Program-made: the position numbers and the translations under genes | Part shown: positions 52,040 to 63,300 of the stretch, in pieces | Layout: every line of letters begins with the position of its first letter | Position numbering within the stretch: position 1 is the stretch's first letter | Source: Daejeonella sp. | GTDB taxonomy: Bacteria; Bacteroidota; Bacteroidia; Sphingobacteriales; Sphingobacteriaceae | Assembly (NCBI RefSeq): GCF_030695525.1 | Contig: NZ_JAUYSS010000065.1 | Coordinates: 1-64,000, forward strand | Direction: 5' to 3' | DNA length: 64,000 bases | The notes under the pieces: model-generated | The model's input: only the letters and a program-made list of their open reading frames with translations | Database searches by the model: none | What the model was told of the DNA's origin: nothing

Positions 52040-52969
52040 CTACCAAGTCCTCTCCTTCAACAACTCCTGCATTTCGGCCTGAGAATAGGGCAGTTTGCCG
52101 GGGTTTGCACTTATCCATTTCGCGAAATCAGCTTCTATTTCTGCTGTCCAGCGGTTATCGATCTGTCCGGAAGTATATTTTCCTTCTTTTAATCTGATCT
52201 GCCCGAATTCGTCCCTTACCAGAACCAGTTCTCCCACTTTCACTACTTTTTCGGCATGGTGGGGCGGAATAAAGGCTACACCATCAAGATATCCCAAAAC
52301 GATATCTCCCGGCAAAACAGTTACCGGTCCGATCCTGATGGCTACATTCACTCCTTTGAGCATCATTTCTGTCTGATGGGAAGGATGATCTCCCCTGATA
52401 AAAGAGGTGAAGCCCGGCATTGCCTCCAGATCCCTCAGGTCTCTCACCGTACCATTAAAAACGACCCCATTGCCTGATTTAGTCAGAATTGCTGTTGCAA
52501 GGTTACTTCCGATAATCGGGCCATCTACTACTTTCCCATAAGAATCAGCTACATAAACATCGCCTTTGCTAAGCATATCAATTGGCCAGGAAACCATATC
52601 GCCCACCCGTCCATCTGCTTTACCTTCTTTTTCAAGATGTTCTCTCACCTCAGGCCTGATGGGCATGTATTGTGCCGTTAATGCCCTTCCAACCAAAACC
52701 TCTCCGGCATGAATATTTTTCCAGTTCCCCTCATATTGGTGTAAATAACCTGCCGCTTTAAGTACTCCCCATGCCTGCTCCAGCGGGACTCTTTTCATTC
52801 GTTTAAGCAGGTCATCAGAAACTTTTGGCCTTCCGTCAGGAAAGCGTTCCCCTGTCCATTTCGGGGTTAATTCTATCATTTCCTGCCGGCTGATGGTTAG
52901 GTTTTGTGCATGAACTGATGTAGAAAGCAGTACTAATGCTGCAATGAGCTGTATTTTAAAAAATTTCAT
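52040..52969 (-). CDS. Exported RraA family protein (aldolase/decarboxylase-like)
   Basis: A 309-residue RraA/HMG-CHA aldolase-fold protein with a Sec signal (IQLIAALVLLSTSVHAQ) and an N-terminal extension of about 60 residues compared with the usual 160-230. The core carries VVFNGTVRDLRDLEAM, with Arg176-Asp177 as the active-site pair, and GPVTVLPGDIVLGYLDGV. In the family, such pairs support metal-dependent aldol cleavage or oxaloacetate decarboxylation. RraA proteins are normally cytoplasmic, so the signal peptide is unusual. It is the last gene of the SusCD3 group. Confidence 0.82.
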   Translation of the reverse strand: MKFFKIQLIAALVLLSTSVHAQNLTISRQEMIELTPKWTGERFPDGRPKVSDDLLKRMKRVPLEQAWGVLKAAGYLHQYEGNWKNIHAGEVLVGRALTAQYMPIRPEVREHLEKEGKADGRVGDMVSWPIDMLSKGDVYVADSYGKVVDGPIIGSNLATAILTKSGNGVVFNGTVRDLRDLEAMPGFTSFIRGDHPSHQTEMMLKGVNVAIRIGPVTVLPGDIVLGYLDGVAFIPPHHAEKVVKVGELVLVRDEFGQIRLKEGKYTSGQIDNRWTAEIEADFAKWISANPGKLPYSQAEMQELLKERTW

Positions 52970-52995
52970 AAATCAATATTTTAATCAATAATCAA

Positions 52996-55989
52996 TTATT
53001 TCAGTAATGTTTCAATCGTGTGGAGTTTGCCATTTTTGATTGTAGTTCTGATCTTCATTGCATCCTGAATTCTTTTTAAAGGATCACCATCTACAATGAT
53101 TAAATCGGCCAGTTTTCCTGTTTCGATACTGCCCAAATCCTTGTCAACCCCAACAACTTTTGCGGCCTGAATGGTTGCTGATTGCAAAGCCTTGAAAGGA
53201 GAGAGACCTGCATCAACATAAACCCATAGTTCTGAGTGCAAACTGCTTCCGAAAGGGGCAAAAGGTGCATCAGTACCTGCGGTAATGCTTCCGCCGGCAT
53301 CAGAGATCGCTTTGATTGTTTTCAGAAGTGCTTTATAGTTGGCATCGGCTTTTGGTGTTCTAAGGGAGTCAAACTTGTTGGTTTGTACATAAAGGCCTTG
53401 CAAAAATTCCGGAGTGAGGAATTTCCTGTTCCGTTCATCATTTAATAATTCATCGTACTGTTTAGCCAGCCTGAAATATCCTGTTCTTAAGCAGGCCGTT
53501 GGGGTGATATTGATCCCGGATTTAGCAACCAGTTGCACCACATCCTGATAGCTTCTGAAATTCGCATCAAGCAGCATTGAATAGCCTCTGCGGCTGGTAC
53601 CTGAGAGATGCTCAATAGCATCAACATTGTATTTTGTGGCGGGATAAAGTTCATGAGAAGAGAGAGGAATGCCTATTTCATGGGCACCTTCAGTAAGAAC
53701 CTTTTGAATAGAATCAGGCATCCTTACATAAGTCTTGATCAGGCTATAGCCCAATTTTTTGGCCCTTTCCAATTCCATTCTAATATGTTTGGCATCGGTT
53801 ACACTATTCTCCAGTCCGTAAGCTATACGGGAACCATCAGTTAATCCACCGGTAAAGAATAGTCTAGGTCCCGGACGAACACCGCTTTCCCAGGCTTCTT
53901 TGCGTTCCAGCGCATCATATGGATCTGCTCCCGGTTCCCTAACAGAAGTAATACCATAGGATAACCAGACATTGCCGAGTTTTATGCCTGTATTTGAACT
54001 TTGGTGCGTATGCATTTCGAAAAGTCCTGGCATTACCACCTTGTCTGATGCATCAATAATTTTAATCCCTGGCTTGGGATTCTGATGAGGTTTGATATCG
54101 CTGATTCGGTGCCCCTTAATATAGATATCCATATTTTCCTGGTACGTGCTATCCTTTCCATTAAATACTTTTCCAGCATGAATGATATATTCCTCTGTGG
54201 GGATTTCAGTCTTCCATTTAAGGTCAATTGCTATTTCCTTTACTTTACCACTAGCTACATCTATCTGTTTTAACCTATCAGTTGCGATATATACTATAGT
54301 TTTTGAATCTCCTGTCCAGCTCAGGTTATCAGCAAGCTCATCGGTTAGTTTTTTCTCTTTACCTGAAATTTCACCGTTTAAGTTTACCGCAATAGTCCAC
54401 AGTGTACCATCTTTGGTATAGGCAATGGTTTTTCCATCCGGCGACCAGGCAGGGCCATTCTGCACACGCATTCCAAGTGGTTTGGCAGAATCAGGTGAAA
54501 CCATTACTGCCGTATCTTTTTCAAGTGATACAAGCATGAAGTTATTGACACCTTCACGGAAACGGGTGGAATAAGCTTTTAAGGCCATCATGGCTACCGT
54601 CTTACCATCCGGTGACCAGGAAGGTTTGCTTGGTACCCAAAGTGATTTATTTGCCACTTTGATTTCACCGCTGGCCACATCGGCAATATGCAGAACGCCA
54701 TAGCCCCATTTCTTCATGTAGTTCTGGGTATAATAGGCAATTTTTTTACCATCAGGCGACCAGCTTGGGTAGGATACATCGTCCTTAATCTGTCCGGTAA
54801 GCAAGCGACTTTGATTGGTTTTAAGATCATGTAACCAAATGTTCATGATACCTCCCCGGTCAGAAATATAGGCGAGAGTATTGCCATCAGGCGACCAGTC
54901 AGGTTCCAGGTCTACAAATGAATCGTTGGTTAACTGGATGAGTTTACCGTCTATCTCCTGGATAAAAATATCTCCTTTGGCTGCAAAAGCTATTTTCTTT
55001 CCATCATCAGATACAACCGGACTTGCAATGCCTAAAGCTTTCTGATCTTCAGTATTGTCAAAATCATACTTTTTCTTTTTGTAAGGCTTTCGGTTAAGCG
55101 TAAAAGTGGCTTCAAAAGGAATAGTTTCAACCGATGATTGCCCGATTATCCTTTTCCTGATAAGCCCATCGGCTGTGTATATTAACTTATTGTCAGCAGT
55201 CCAGTTGATGCGGAAAGGGAACAGATCTTCCTCACCGGCAGATATTTGTTCAGTACTGCCATCACTCAGGTTAGCCAGCTGGATATAACTCGTATTTTTA
55301 TCATCAAAAAGCATTGATTTGCCGGTAAATGCTACATAGCTTATCTTGCTATCGTCATTATTCCAGGAAGGTGCAGCAATACGCATAGCTTCAGAAATCG
55401 CCAGTTTTTCTGCTCCGTTTTCAAGAATATAAATTCCGGATTCTGTTCTATTTGAAACAAATGCGATTTTGGTCCCGCTGGTTGAAAATGCAGGATTTGA
55501 ATCATTTGCCTGATCGGATGTGAGCTGCTTAAGTGTTTTGCTCGCAAGATCAATTTGCCAGATATCATAATTTCCGCTTCTGTCGGAAGAGAAGACGATC
55601 GATTTACCATCTGGTGACCAATCAGGTTCCCTGTTATCCGATGTTCCCGAAGTTAATTGTGTTAAGCCTGAGCCATCCTTGTTGATTGTCCAGATATGAT
55701 AAGTTCCATCCCGGTAGGAGTGAAAGACAATTTTTTCGCCGTCAGGCGACCATGCAGGTTCCTGGGAATCTCCCATTTCATCGGTTACGCTTATTGCTTT
55801 TCCGCCTTCAACCGGGATTGTCCAGATTGTGCCTTGTAAAGCCATTGCCAATGTTGAATTGTCGGGTGACAGGGCAACAGCCATATTGGTGCCTTCTGAA
55901 ACCGTTACATCAATTGCATTATTTTTGCAGGATGTAATGACAAAATTGAATAAAATAGCACAGCTCAGGAATAAGATTTTTTGTTTCAT
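52996..55989 (-). CDS. TolB-like beta-propeller plus amidohydrolase lipoprotein
   Basis: About 997 residues from ATG 55989, which gives a good lipoprotein signal (lipobox VITSC); the listed ORF starts 42 nt earlier. The N-terminal two thirds are PD40/WD40-like blades with repeated DWSPDGK or AWSPDGE segments (at least eight). The last third is an amidohydrolase (KVVMPGLFEMHTHQSSNTG; AGTDAPFAPFG; IETGKLADLIIVDGDP). Such fusions are seen in Bacteroidota as prolidase- or imidazolonepropionase-like hydrolases. Exported and bound to a membrane. Substrate unknown. Confidence 0.86.
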   Translation of the reverse strand: MKQKILFLSCAILFNFVITSCKNNAIDVTVSEGTNMAVALSPDNSTLAMALQGTIWTIPVEGGKAISVTDEMGDSQEPAWSPDGEKIVFHSYRDGTYHIWTINKDGSGLTQLTSGTSDNREPDWSPDGKSIVFSSDRSGNYDIWQIDLASKTLKQLTSDQANDSNPAFSTSGTKIAFVSNRTESGIYILENGAEKLAISEAMRIAAPSWNNDDSKISYVAFTGKSMLFDDKNTSYIQLANLSDGSTEQISAGEEDLFPFRINWTADNKLIYTADGLIRKRIIGQSSVETIPFEATFTLNRKPYKKKKYDFDNTEDQKALGIASPVVSDDGKKIAFAAKGDIFIQEIDGKLIQLTNDSFVDLEPDWSPDGNTLAYISDRGGIMNIWLHDLKTNQSRLLTGQIKDDVSYPSWSPDGKKIAYYTQNYMKKWGYGVLHIADVASGEIKVANKSLWVPSKPSWSPDGKTVAMMALKAYSTRFREGVNNFMLVSLEKDTAVMVSPDSAKPLGMRVQNGPAWSPDGKTIAYTKDGTLWTIAVNLNGEISGKEKKLTDELADNLSWTGDSKTIVYIATDRLKQIDVASGKVKEIAIDLKWKTEIPTEEYIIHAGKVFNGKDSTYQENMDIYIKGHRISDIKPHQNPKPGIKIIDASDKVVMPGLFEMHTHQSSNTGIKLGNVWLSYGITSVREPGADPYDALERKEAWESGVRPGPRLFFTGGLTDGSRIAYGLENSVTDAKHIRMELERAKKLGYSLIKTYVRMPDSIQKVLTEGAHEIGIPLSSHELYPATKYNVDAIEHLSGTSRRGYSMLLDANFRSYQDVVQLVAKSGINITPTACLRTGYFRLAKQYDELLNDERNRKFLTPEFLQGLYVQTNKFDSLRTPKADANYKALLKTIKAISDAGGSITAGTDAPFAPFGSSLHSELWVYVDAGLSPFKALQSATIQAAKVVGVDKDLGSIETGKLADLIIVDGDPLKRIQDAMKIRTTIKNGKLHTIETLLK

Positions 55990-56062
55990 CGGATTATTCG
56001 GGTTAATTTCAGAAAAAAATATATTGATCAATCATATTATTAAATAGCTATAAATCAATTAA

Positions 56063-57115
56063 TTAGGATTTGGCTTTAGCGAGCACAGACTGCATACTTA
56101 CAGACCTGCCTCCCTGCCTTTTACTTTCATCAGCAGCTTCCATAAATACATGGATTGCGAGGGTTTCTTCCATACTTACCGGACTAATACCGTTTTTGAA
56201 GAATTTTAGCATGTCAATAACCAGCGGACGGTGTCCAACATCATTGAAAGAACCTGCGGGCAGGATCTCATTTAAGCCGTAGGCTACTCCACTGTGGGTA
56301 ACTTTCCCTTTTCGGATTCCCCTGTAGGTACCGATTCGGTCATTGTCCCAGATTCCAACTACGTGATCCGTATTTAGAGTATGTTTGCGTTGTACGGTAT
56401 GACATTCTTTGCCCATAATCGTGAATAGAATTTCAATTCCGTGAATTCCATACCAGTAAAAATCAGGGTGAGTAGGCTCAAGGGGACATCCACTATAAGA
56501 ATCTCCACCCATAATAGCACCTATTTCTCCATTCCGGGCAGCCTGCGCACCTTTTAAATATCGTGTTGGTGATGAGGAAAAAATCGGACTATTGTATTTT
56601 TTTGCAGCGTCCATAATGGTAATTACATCCTTTAAAGAGGCTGCAAAAGGTTTGTTGATAAAAAGAGGTTTACCTGCTTTAATCACCTCCATTGCTTGTT
56701 CAACGCGCGGATGGCCATCAAAAGTCATCAGCATAACTGCATCTACCCCGGATAGCAAAGCCTGAATTGAGTCTACCAGTTCGACGCCATTTTCCTTCAT
56801 TTTCCCAACATAAGTTGGGATTTGTTTTATACTCGATTCTATTTTTTTGCTTCCATAAGGATAGGCGGCGACAACCTTGAATCCTTCAAATGAGCTATCC
56901 CACACTGGTTGTACCACATCATATCCCGGGCCAGGGATATTGTTAATATGACTGATAATCATGGTTACCTGAGATGTGTCGAGTCCGATTATTCCAATTC
57001 TGGTAATTTTTTGTGATTGATTATTACCCAAAACCTGAATCGGATTTATTGAGGCTAAGCCTGCTCCTGCAATTGCAAGACCAGAAAGGAATTTCCGCCT
57101 GTCTATATTTTTCAT
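56063..57115 (-). CDS. Tat-exported Gfo/Idh/MocA family protein
   Basis: A 350-residue protein with a Tat signal (DRRKFLSGLAIAGAGLAS) and a Rossmann domain. The nucleotide motif reads GIIGLDTSQV, where two of the usual glycines are lost, and the EKP catalytic motif is changed to NKP (Asn154-Lys155-Pro156). The C-terminal domain has GIHGIEILFTIMG. Tat export lets it fold with a bound nucleotide before leaving the cytoplasm. The changes suggest altered cofactor or catalysis. Neighbours are aminotransferase-like and amidohydrolase genes. Confidence 0.82.
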   Translation of the reverse strand: MKNIDRRKFLSGLAIAGAGLASINPIQVLGNNQSQKITRIGIIGLDTSQVTMIISHINNIPGPGYDVVQPVWDSSFEGFKVVAAYPYGSKKIESSIKQIPTYVGKMKENGVELVDSIQALLSGVDAVMLMTFDGHPRVEQAMEVIKAGKPLFINKPFAASLKDVITIMDAAKKYNSPIFSSSPTRYLKGAQAARNGEIGAIMGGDSYSGCPLEPTHPDFYWYGIHGIEILFTIMGKECHTVQRKHTLNTDHVVGIWDNDRIGTYRGIRKGKVTHSGVAYGLNEILPAGSFNDVGHRPLVIDMLKFFKNGISPVSMEETLAIHVFMEAADESKRQGGRSVSMQSVLAKAKS

Positions 57116-57184
57116 GTTTTATTAATTGAACTTATCGCGACCTGAGTTTATAATGATGCTGGAAGCCGGAGGAATCTTGCCAAA

Positions 57185-57223
57185 ATTTCGGGGAGGGGGA
57201 TTTCAAACTCCCCTCCCCGAAAT
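57185..57223 (-). terminator. Strong hairpin after the aminotransferase gene
   Basis: atttcggggagggg...cccctccccgaaat forms a 14-bp stem between two co-directional genes, 8 nt past the aminotransferase stop, followed by a short T run on the minus strand. It may attenuate the downstream group. Confidence 0.75.
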
Positions 57224-57230
57224 GGTTTTA

Positions 57231-58514
57231 TTATGAAAGTATACTGAGCAGTTTGTCAATATCTTCCTGGTTATTATAAATTGATGGGGAAATTCTTAGT
57301 TTATTTCCGAACCGCATAGCCACATGAATCTTAGCCGCACGCAATTTCTTCATCGTTTCATCCGGGTCTTTTGCCAGAAATACAATAATCGGGCTCTCAT
57401 TTCCCTCCGGAGTGATCGAAGTATAACCAATTTTAGGCATTTCTGTCGCCAGACGGTCGGTTAAGGTTCTGACATAATTGCGAATGTTGTCTACTCCCAA
57501 TGCGTGGATATATTTCAGTGAGGTAATTGCACATGTAACCCCTTCGTAGGATGGATAACTAACTTCATATATGCGCGGACCGGTACCCGGAGTAAAACTA
57601 ATCTCAGGCAAGGCAGGGTCCGGAGTATCAGTCCATGGTGCATAATTATATTTTATACCTCCATTATGGTGAGTGGTACGAACCACGGTATCCTGCAGGT
57701 CTTTACGAACATACATAAACCCAAACCCTTTACTACCCATGAGCCATTTGAAGGTTGAACAGGCAGCAAGGTCGATTCCCATTGCTTTAACATCAACCGG
57801 CACAGCACCAACACCCTGAATGAAATCGACATAGAGCACCGCCCCATTGGCATGGGCCAGGTCACTGATGGCCTTGACATCTTTTACCAAAAATCCATTC
57901 ACATTGGAAACCAGAGTGATGGCTACCAGTTTTGTGTTTTTGTCAATAACCCCTTCAAAGTCTTTCACATCAAAACGCCAGTCATTATGTTTAATGATTT
58001 TCACTTTTAAACCATCACGCTGTTCACGCATTTTGTAACTGTAGAGACTGGCAGAATAGTGAAGGTCTGTGGTTACTACATTGCCCCCTTTGAAATCCAT
58101 TCCATTCAGGATATTGTTTTCAGCTTCAACAGTAGTTCGGGCAAAGGAGATCTCGTCATTATCTGCATTGATCAATTTTGCAAAACTATCTTTACATTCC
58201 TGTCTGGTTTCTGAATAAAGGGGCCACCAGGGTTCTCCAACTTCGTTCTTCGCCCATTCTGCATAACGATGTAAAGCCGCTGCAGTGTAAATATTGATTG
58301 GGTGGGTGGAGGCATTATCCATGTATATCTCCTCTTTCACCCTCGGAAAATCCGCTCTGATTTTTGTAAAATCCGGCGAACTGCCGGTAATATGAGAGGG
58401 CATTACATCCGGATCGACGGAACTGTTTTCCGGTTTGCATGAACTCAGGGAACCCAGTCCGATGGTGCTAACACCCACTCCAGCCAGGGATTTTAAAAAG
58501 GTTGATCTTTCCAT
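57231..58514 (-). CDS. Exported class V aminotransferase-like PLP enzyme (lipoprotein)
   Basis: A 427-residue fold-type I PLP enzyme of the class V/isopenicillin N epimerase-like type. The N-terminus is a lipoprotein signal (lipobox LSSC, Cys26) without a twin arginine. The PLP-contact residues are Asp230 (VLYVDFIQ) and the Schiff-base lysine Lys256 in STFKWLMGSKGFGF. An aminotransferase outside the cytoplasm is unusual. Class V enzymes also act as cysteine desulfurases, hydrolases and epimerases, so transamination itself is not proven. It is 159 nt downstream of SusD3. Confidence 0.82.
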   Translation of the reverse strand: MERSTFLKSLAGVGVSTIGLGSLSSCKPENSSVDPDVMPSHITGSSPDFTKIRADFPRVKEEIYMDNASTHPINIYTAAALHRYAEWAKNEVGEPWWPLYSETRQECKDSFAKLINADNDEISFARTTVEAENNILNGMDFKGGNVVTTDLHYSASLYSYKMREQRDGLKVKIIKHNDWRFDVKDFEGVIDKNTKLVAITLVSNVNGFLVKDVKAISDLAHANGAVLYVDFIQGVGAVPVDVKAMGIDLAACSTFKWLMGSKGFGFMYVRKDLQDTVVRTTHHNGGIKYNYAPWTDTPDPALPEISFTPGTGPRIYEVSYPSYEGVTCAITSLKYIHALGVDNIRNYVRTLTDRLATEMPKIGYTSITPEGNESPIIVFLAKDPDETMKKLRAAKIHVAMRFGNKLRISPSIYNNQEDIDKLLSILS

Positions 58515-58612
58515 TTTTGTTTTATGTTTAATTAATTCTGTAGACAGTTTATCAAATCTATTGTGTCAGAGCTTATTATCCTGCTACTTTCATTTGGATT
58601 TACAATACTATC

Positions 58613-58646
58613 TTCTATCAGGCGTATCATAATACACCTGATAGAA
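58613..58646 (-). terminator. Hairpin after SusD3
   Basis: ttctatcaggcgtat...atacacctgatagaa is a 15-bp stem with one mismatch, 27 nt past the SusD3 stop; the distance matches the hairpin after SusD2. Confidence 0.7.
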
Positions 58647-58673
58647 AACAATCTGGCTTAATACTTAATTGTA

Positions 58674-60251
58674 TCAATAACCCGGATTTTGTGTCATGTT
58701 CTTGTTCACATCAATTTCTGATTGAGGTATTGGTAACAGATAATTTCTTGAGGGATAAAATGTTCTGTTTTCGACCAGAATATATCCTGTTCCCCAGGTA
58801 ACTTCACCTGTAGTTTGATTTACTGTACCCATACGGCTTCCATGAAATGCTCCGTTCATTACCGTTGGACCAATATTCCAGCGTTTGATGTCAAAATATC
58901 TTAACCCTTCAAATGCCAGTTCAACCCGTCTTTCACGGCGAACCAGTTCGCGGTTCAATACAGTGGCATTGATTTGTCCGGCTCGGGTCCTGACTCTATT
59001 TAAATACTCAAGTCCCAGAACCAGATTCTGACCGCTTTCCACCGCTGCTTCAGCATAGGTGAGGTACATTTCGGCTAATCTGATTACCATAATAGGTGCA
59101 TCGAAATTCTGACGTTCAGCATTCTGAATTCCTGCATCAAGGTACTTTTTAGACATTTGAGCCGCTTTTGAGCCATCATTCAGGTAATAATCAGGATTTG
59201 AACTTCCACCAAACTGAGGATCCAAAGCTGTATATATTCTGCCAAACCAGTTGGAACCCGGATAAGCAATAGACATGGCCAACCTTGGGTCGCGGTTTGC
59301 AAACGGCTTATTTGAGTCATAAGCCGGATCCTGAGAAATTTTCAATCCGTTTATAGTTTCATATTCTTCTACAATACTTCTGGATACCGCATTTTCAGAA
59401 TAACCGCCCTTCCATGCCGGAAGTCTTTGCCATGGGATTGAAGTCGCATAATCATTTTGAATATGCTGAATCTCAGCGATGGCTTCCTTATTATTTGCTT
59501 TATTCTGACGATAAAATAGTTGCTCATAATTTGGATATAGCTCATAAACGCCCATGTCGATCACAGCTTTAGATGAAGCCATGGCTTCGGCGTATTTACC
59601 CATATACAGCTCTAATCTGGCCTTTAATGCCAATGCGGAGCCTCTGGTTATATGCCCCTTTGCTGTGATGTTATTCTGTACTGGAAGGATCTTGCTGATC
59701 TTGTCAAGTTCATCCAGGATGAAAGCATAGATTTGCGCAACCGGAGTACGGGATGGTAATTCTGTTGAGGGAGTAGTTTTTGTGATTAGAGGCATGTCCC
59801 CGAAGAACATGGCTTTCAGAAAGTAATTATAAGCCCTTAAAAAACGTACTTCAGACTTTAGCCTTTCCTTCAATGCTGCATCTATGGTCATTCCCTCAAT
59901 ATTCTCGAGGAAGGAATTGTATTTTCTGATTTGGGCATAGCTGAAAACCCTTCCGCCATTACCAATGGAGACGGTTTGTGGGTTTACTGATCCATTTCCA
60001 ACTTGCTGGTAACCCGTTACAGCCATCCAGCTATAATCATTGTCGGTCATCGCATCCCGCATAACCACATCCATCCCATTTTCCCAACCCCGATATGCAC
60101 CCGCGAGTGCCATATTAATATCACTTTCTGTTTTCCAGAAAGTGGCCCCACTTAATTGATCATTAGGTACGGCATCCAGAAATTTTTCAGTACAGGAACT
60201 CATTCCTAAACTGATAAAGATCATTGAAAATATATATTTAAATTTTTTCAT
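58674..60251 (-). CDS. SusD/RagB family surface lipoprotein (pair 3)
   Basis: A 525-residue lipoprotein with lipobox MSSC (near residue 20), the SusD N-terminus (FLDAVPNDQLSGATFWKTESDI), TPR helices and the C-terminal RRERRVELAFEGLRYFDIKRW and NPGY end. It caps SusC3. A 133-nt spacer with no obvious structure separates it from susC3. Confidence 0.93.
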   Translation of the reverse strand: MKKFKYIFSMIFISLGMSSCTEKFLDAVPNDQLSGATFWKTESDINMALAGAYRGWENGMDVVMRDAMTDNDYSWMAVTGYQQVGNGSVNPQTVSIGNGGRVFSYAQIRKYNSFLENIEGMTIDAALKERLKSEVRFLRAYNYFLKAMFFGDMPLITKTTPSTELPSRTPVAQIYAFILDELDKISKILPVQNNITAKGHITRGSALALKARLELYMGKYAEAMASSKAVIDMGVYELYPNYEQLFYRQNKANNKEAIAEIQHIQNDYATSIPWQRLPAWKGGYSENAVSRSIVEEYETINGLKISQDPAYDSNKPFANRDPRLAMSIAYPGSNWFGRIYTALDPQFGGSSNPDYYLNDGSKAAQMSKKYLDAGIQNAERQNFDAPIMVIRLAEMYLTYAEAAVESGQNLVLGLEYLNRVRTRAGQINATVLNRELVRRERRVELAFEGLRYFDIKRWNIGPTVMNGAFHGSRMGTVNQTTGEVTWGTGYILVENRTFYPSRNYLLPIPQSEIDVNKNMTQNPGY

Positions 60252-60384
60252 CTGTTTATTTGTTAGTTTTTCAATGGCGATGAATCGATCATGATTTGAA
60301 TTTACCCTGCGGATTTTAGATAAATCATGATGGTTTCATAACCTTAAATTTCTATTAAAACAATTAATACTGTGTCTCCAATGA

Positions 60385-63300
60385 TTAGAAGTTTACATTC
60401 AGACCAACTGTGTAGAATTTCACCTGAGGATAACTCCAGCCTGCAGCACCTCCAAAAACATGCCCATGGAATGCCGTATTATTTGCTTCCGGATCATATC
60501 CATCAGGGAACTTAGTGAAAGTAAGCAGGTTTTCACCACTCAGATATAGTCTTGCCCGCGAAATAAATGCCTTTTTTGTTAAGGAAGCTGGTATAGTATA
60601 CCCAAGCTGGATATTTTTCATCCTCAGATAAGATGCATCATGTATTGAAAATCCACTGGCAACCACATTTTTTCCTCCAGCACCACCTTCCAGTTGTGTT
60701 TTAGGGAAATAACCTTCTTTTACAACTACTCCGTTTTGTACTATCATTCGATCAAGGTGCATGCTCAAAGCTTTACCGTTTCGCATAAATGGCATATAAC
60801 CACGAACTCTCAAGTACCTTGATACACCTTCTGTGCCATGAAAAAAGGTTGAGAAGTCAAATCCTTTGTATCTGAAACCAAGGTTCATACCATAAGTGAA
60901 TTTTGGAACTGTATTTCCAAGGACAACCCGGTCATTTCCATCAATTTTACCATCTCCATTCTGATCCTTGAACTTTAAATCTCCGGCACCAACACTTGGA
61001 TGGTGAACAGCTCCTGCCTTTGCCTCTGCGTCGCTCATGAAATAGCCATCCCACTCATAACCTATGTAGGAGTTCCAGGGTGTTCCTTTCTCTCTTACAA
61101 TTGCACCACCTTCGCCGGCAACATCGAAAATATCCCTGCTGAAATATTCTTCTACGTTGTTTTTGTTATATGAACCATTCAGGGAAACATCAAACTGGAA
61201 TTCACCCTTCATTTTGGAATACCTCATCTCAGTTTCGATGCCCTTATTGCTCATTGCTCCGTAATTAACTGTAGGAGCAGGCAAGCCGAAAGCTCCTGAT
61301 ACAGGGACAACAGTCAGGATATCATCGGTATACCTATCGTAAGCATCAATGCTTAATGAGATTCTGTTCTTTAACATTTTAAGGTCTACACCAATGTTCT
61401 TCTCAGTGGTTGTTTCCCAGGTAATATCTGGATTGTTTGCAGTGGTCTGTGCTGCACCTGTGGCACTTGCACCACCGAAAGCGTAATTCTGACCTAATGT
61501 GATTAGAGGTAAATACATGAAATCAGCTATTCTGTGATTCCCCAACTGACCCCATGATGCCCTTAATTTTAAGAAATTAAGCCAGTTTATATCTTTCATG
61601 AAACTCTCATCGCTCATCACCCATCCTGCAGAAAATGAAGGGAACCATCCCCAGCGATTTCCTCTCGCAAATTTTGAGGAACCGTCTCTCCTTATATTAG
61701 CCTCGAACATATACTTGCCATCATAATCATAGTTTACTCTTGCAAAATAAGAGCCCAGCGTTGCTCTTCTGTTCGTGCCTGAATTTAAAAGACCGGCAGT
61801 GCTACCTGCACTGATTGCCGTGAGGTCATTTGACGGAAAGCCCAGGCGAAAGGCCATGGTAGAATACATGTCCTCGGTTCTGGTTGATGCACCCGCGAGG
61901 CCTTTTACACCATGTTTGCCAAACCTGTTATCATAGTTCAATAAAGATTCCATATCAAGTATTCCGAACCTGTCCAAAATCTCCTGATTTGAGGAAGGGC
62001 CTGAAACTTGTCCGCCACCATAAGTAAACTGAGAAATATGGTTGGTAGTTTCCCGGAACGTATAATCCAAACTCGCTCTGTTTCTCCAGGAAAGGCCTTT
62101 TATGATTTTTGCATCTGAGAATATAGTACCTACTAATTGATTGCCCTTGATTGCCCTTAGGTTCCCCTGATCAATCCATGCTGCAAAATTTCCAAGCGGA
62201 TATTCCCCTGACCATGAGCCGTCAGCTAATTTAAGTTTTTGAGTAGGAGGAATATGAGTGACAGAATTGTAGAACTGCTGCAGGTCACCTCCACGGGTAA
62301 GTTCCGGACCGGTTAAGGGAAGGGTATTTACTGCACGGTTTAGTGCGGTATTAATACCCACATTTAGCCATTTATTGATCTTATTGTCAACGTTGAAGCG
62401 GAAGTTTAATTGTTCTGCATCAACTGACTTTATCACACCTTTTTGCTCGTTATATGCCATGGAGATGTTATATCTGGTAGCCTCAGTTCCACCCGAAAAA
62501 TCCAGTCCGTGATATTGTGAGCCACCTGATCCTGAATACAATACACTCATCCAGTCGGTGCTTGGGAAGTTGGGGTCATTCCCAGCTCTATATCTGGCAA
62601 TGGCATCAGCGGTAAAGGTTGGGGATAATCCGGCATTTGCCCTGGCCTCATTGTGAAGCTCTGCATAATCTGCAGAACCAAGAAAGTCGGGAACAGCAGT
62701 CGGGTCTTGCTTTCCAAAATAGGTATTGTATCTTATCTGGATTGGTCCTTCTTTTCCTCGTTTTGTTGAAACAAGAATTACCCCATTGGCAGCTCTTGTT
62801 CCATAGATAGATGCAGAAGCTGCATCTTTCAGCACGCTAATGCTTTCGATATCAAATGGGTTGATATTATCCATAGAAGATTCCAGGCCATCCACAATTA
62901 CAAGTGGTTGTGAATCTCCCATACTTCCCTGACCTCTGATCAGTACATTCATCCCTTCAGCCCCCGGCTGTCCCGAATTTGTATGAATAAATACCCCTGA
63001 AACCTGACCTTCAAGCATTGAAGCAACGTTGGTCGCAGGTCGCGAGGACATTGCTTTTTCTACATCCACCGTAGAAACTGAACCGGTTAAATTAGCTAAA
63101 TTAGAAGTACCATAACCAATCACAACAACTTCAGTCAATGCGGTATTGGCTGCTTCAAGAGTTACATCAATCGAAGAACGGTTGCTAACCACCACTTCTT
63201 TGGTTACATAACCGATATAAGTAAATACCAACACAGAATTATCCTCAGGTACCGTAATAGTATAATTACCATTTAGATCAGTAGTAGTACCTGTATTTGT

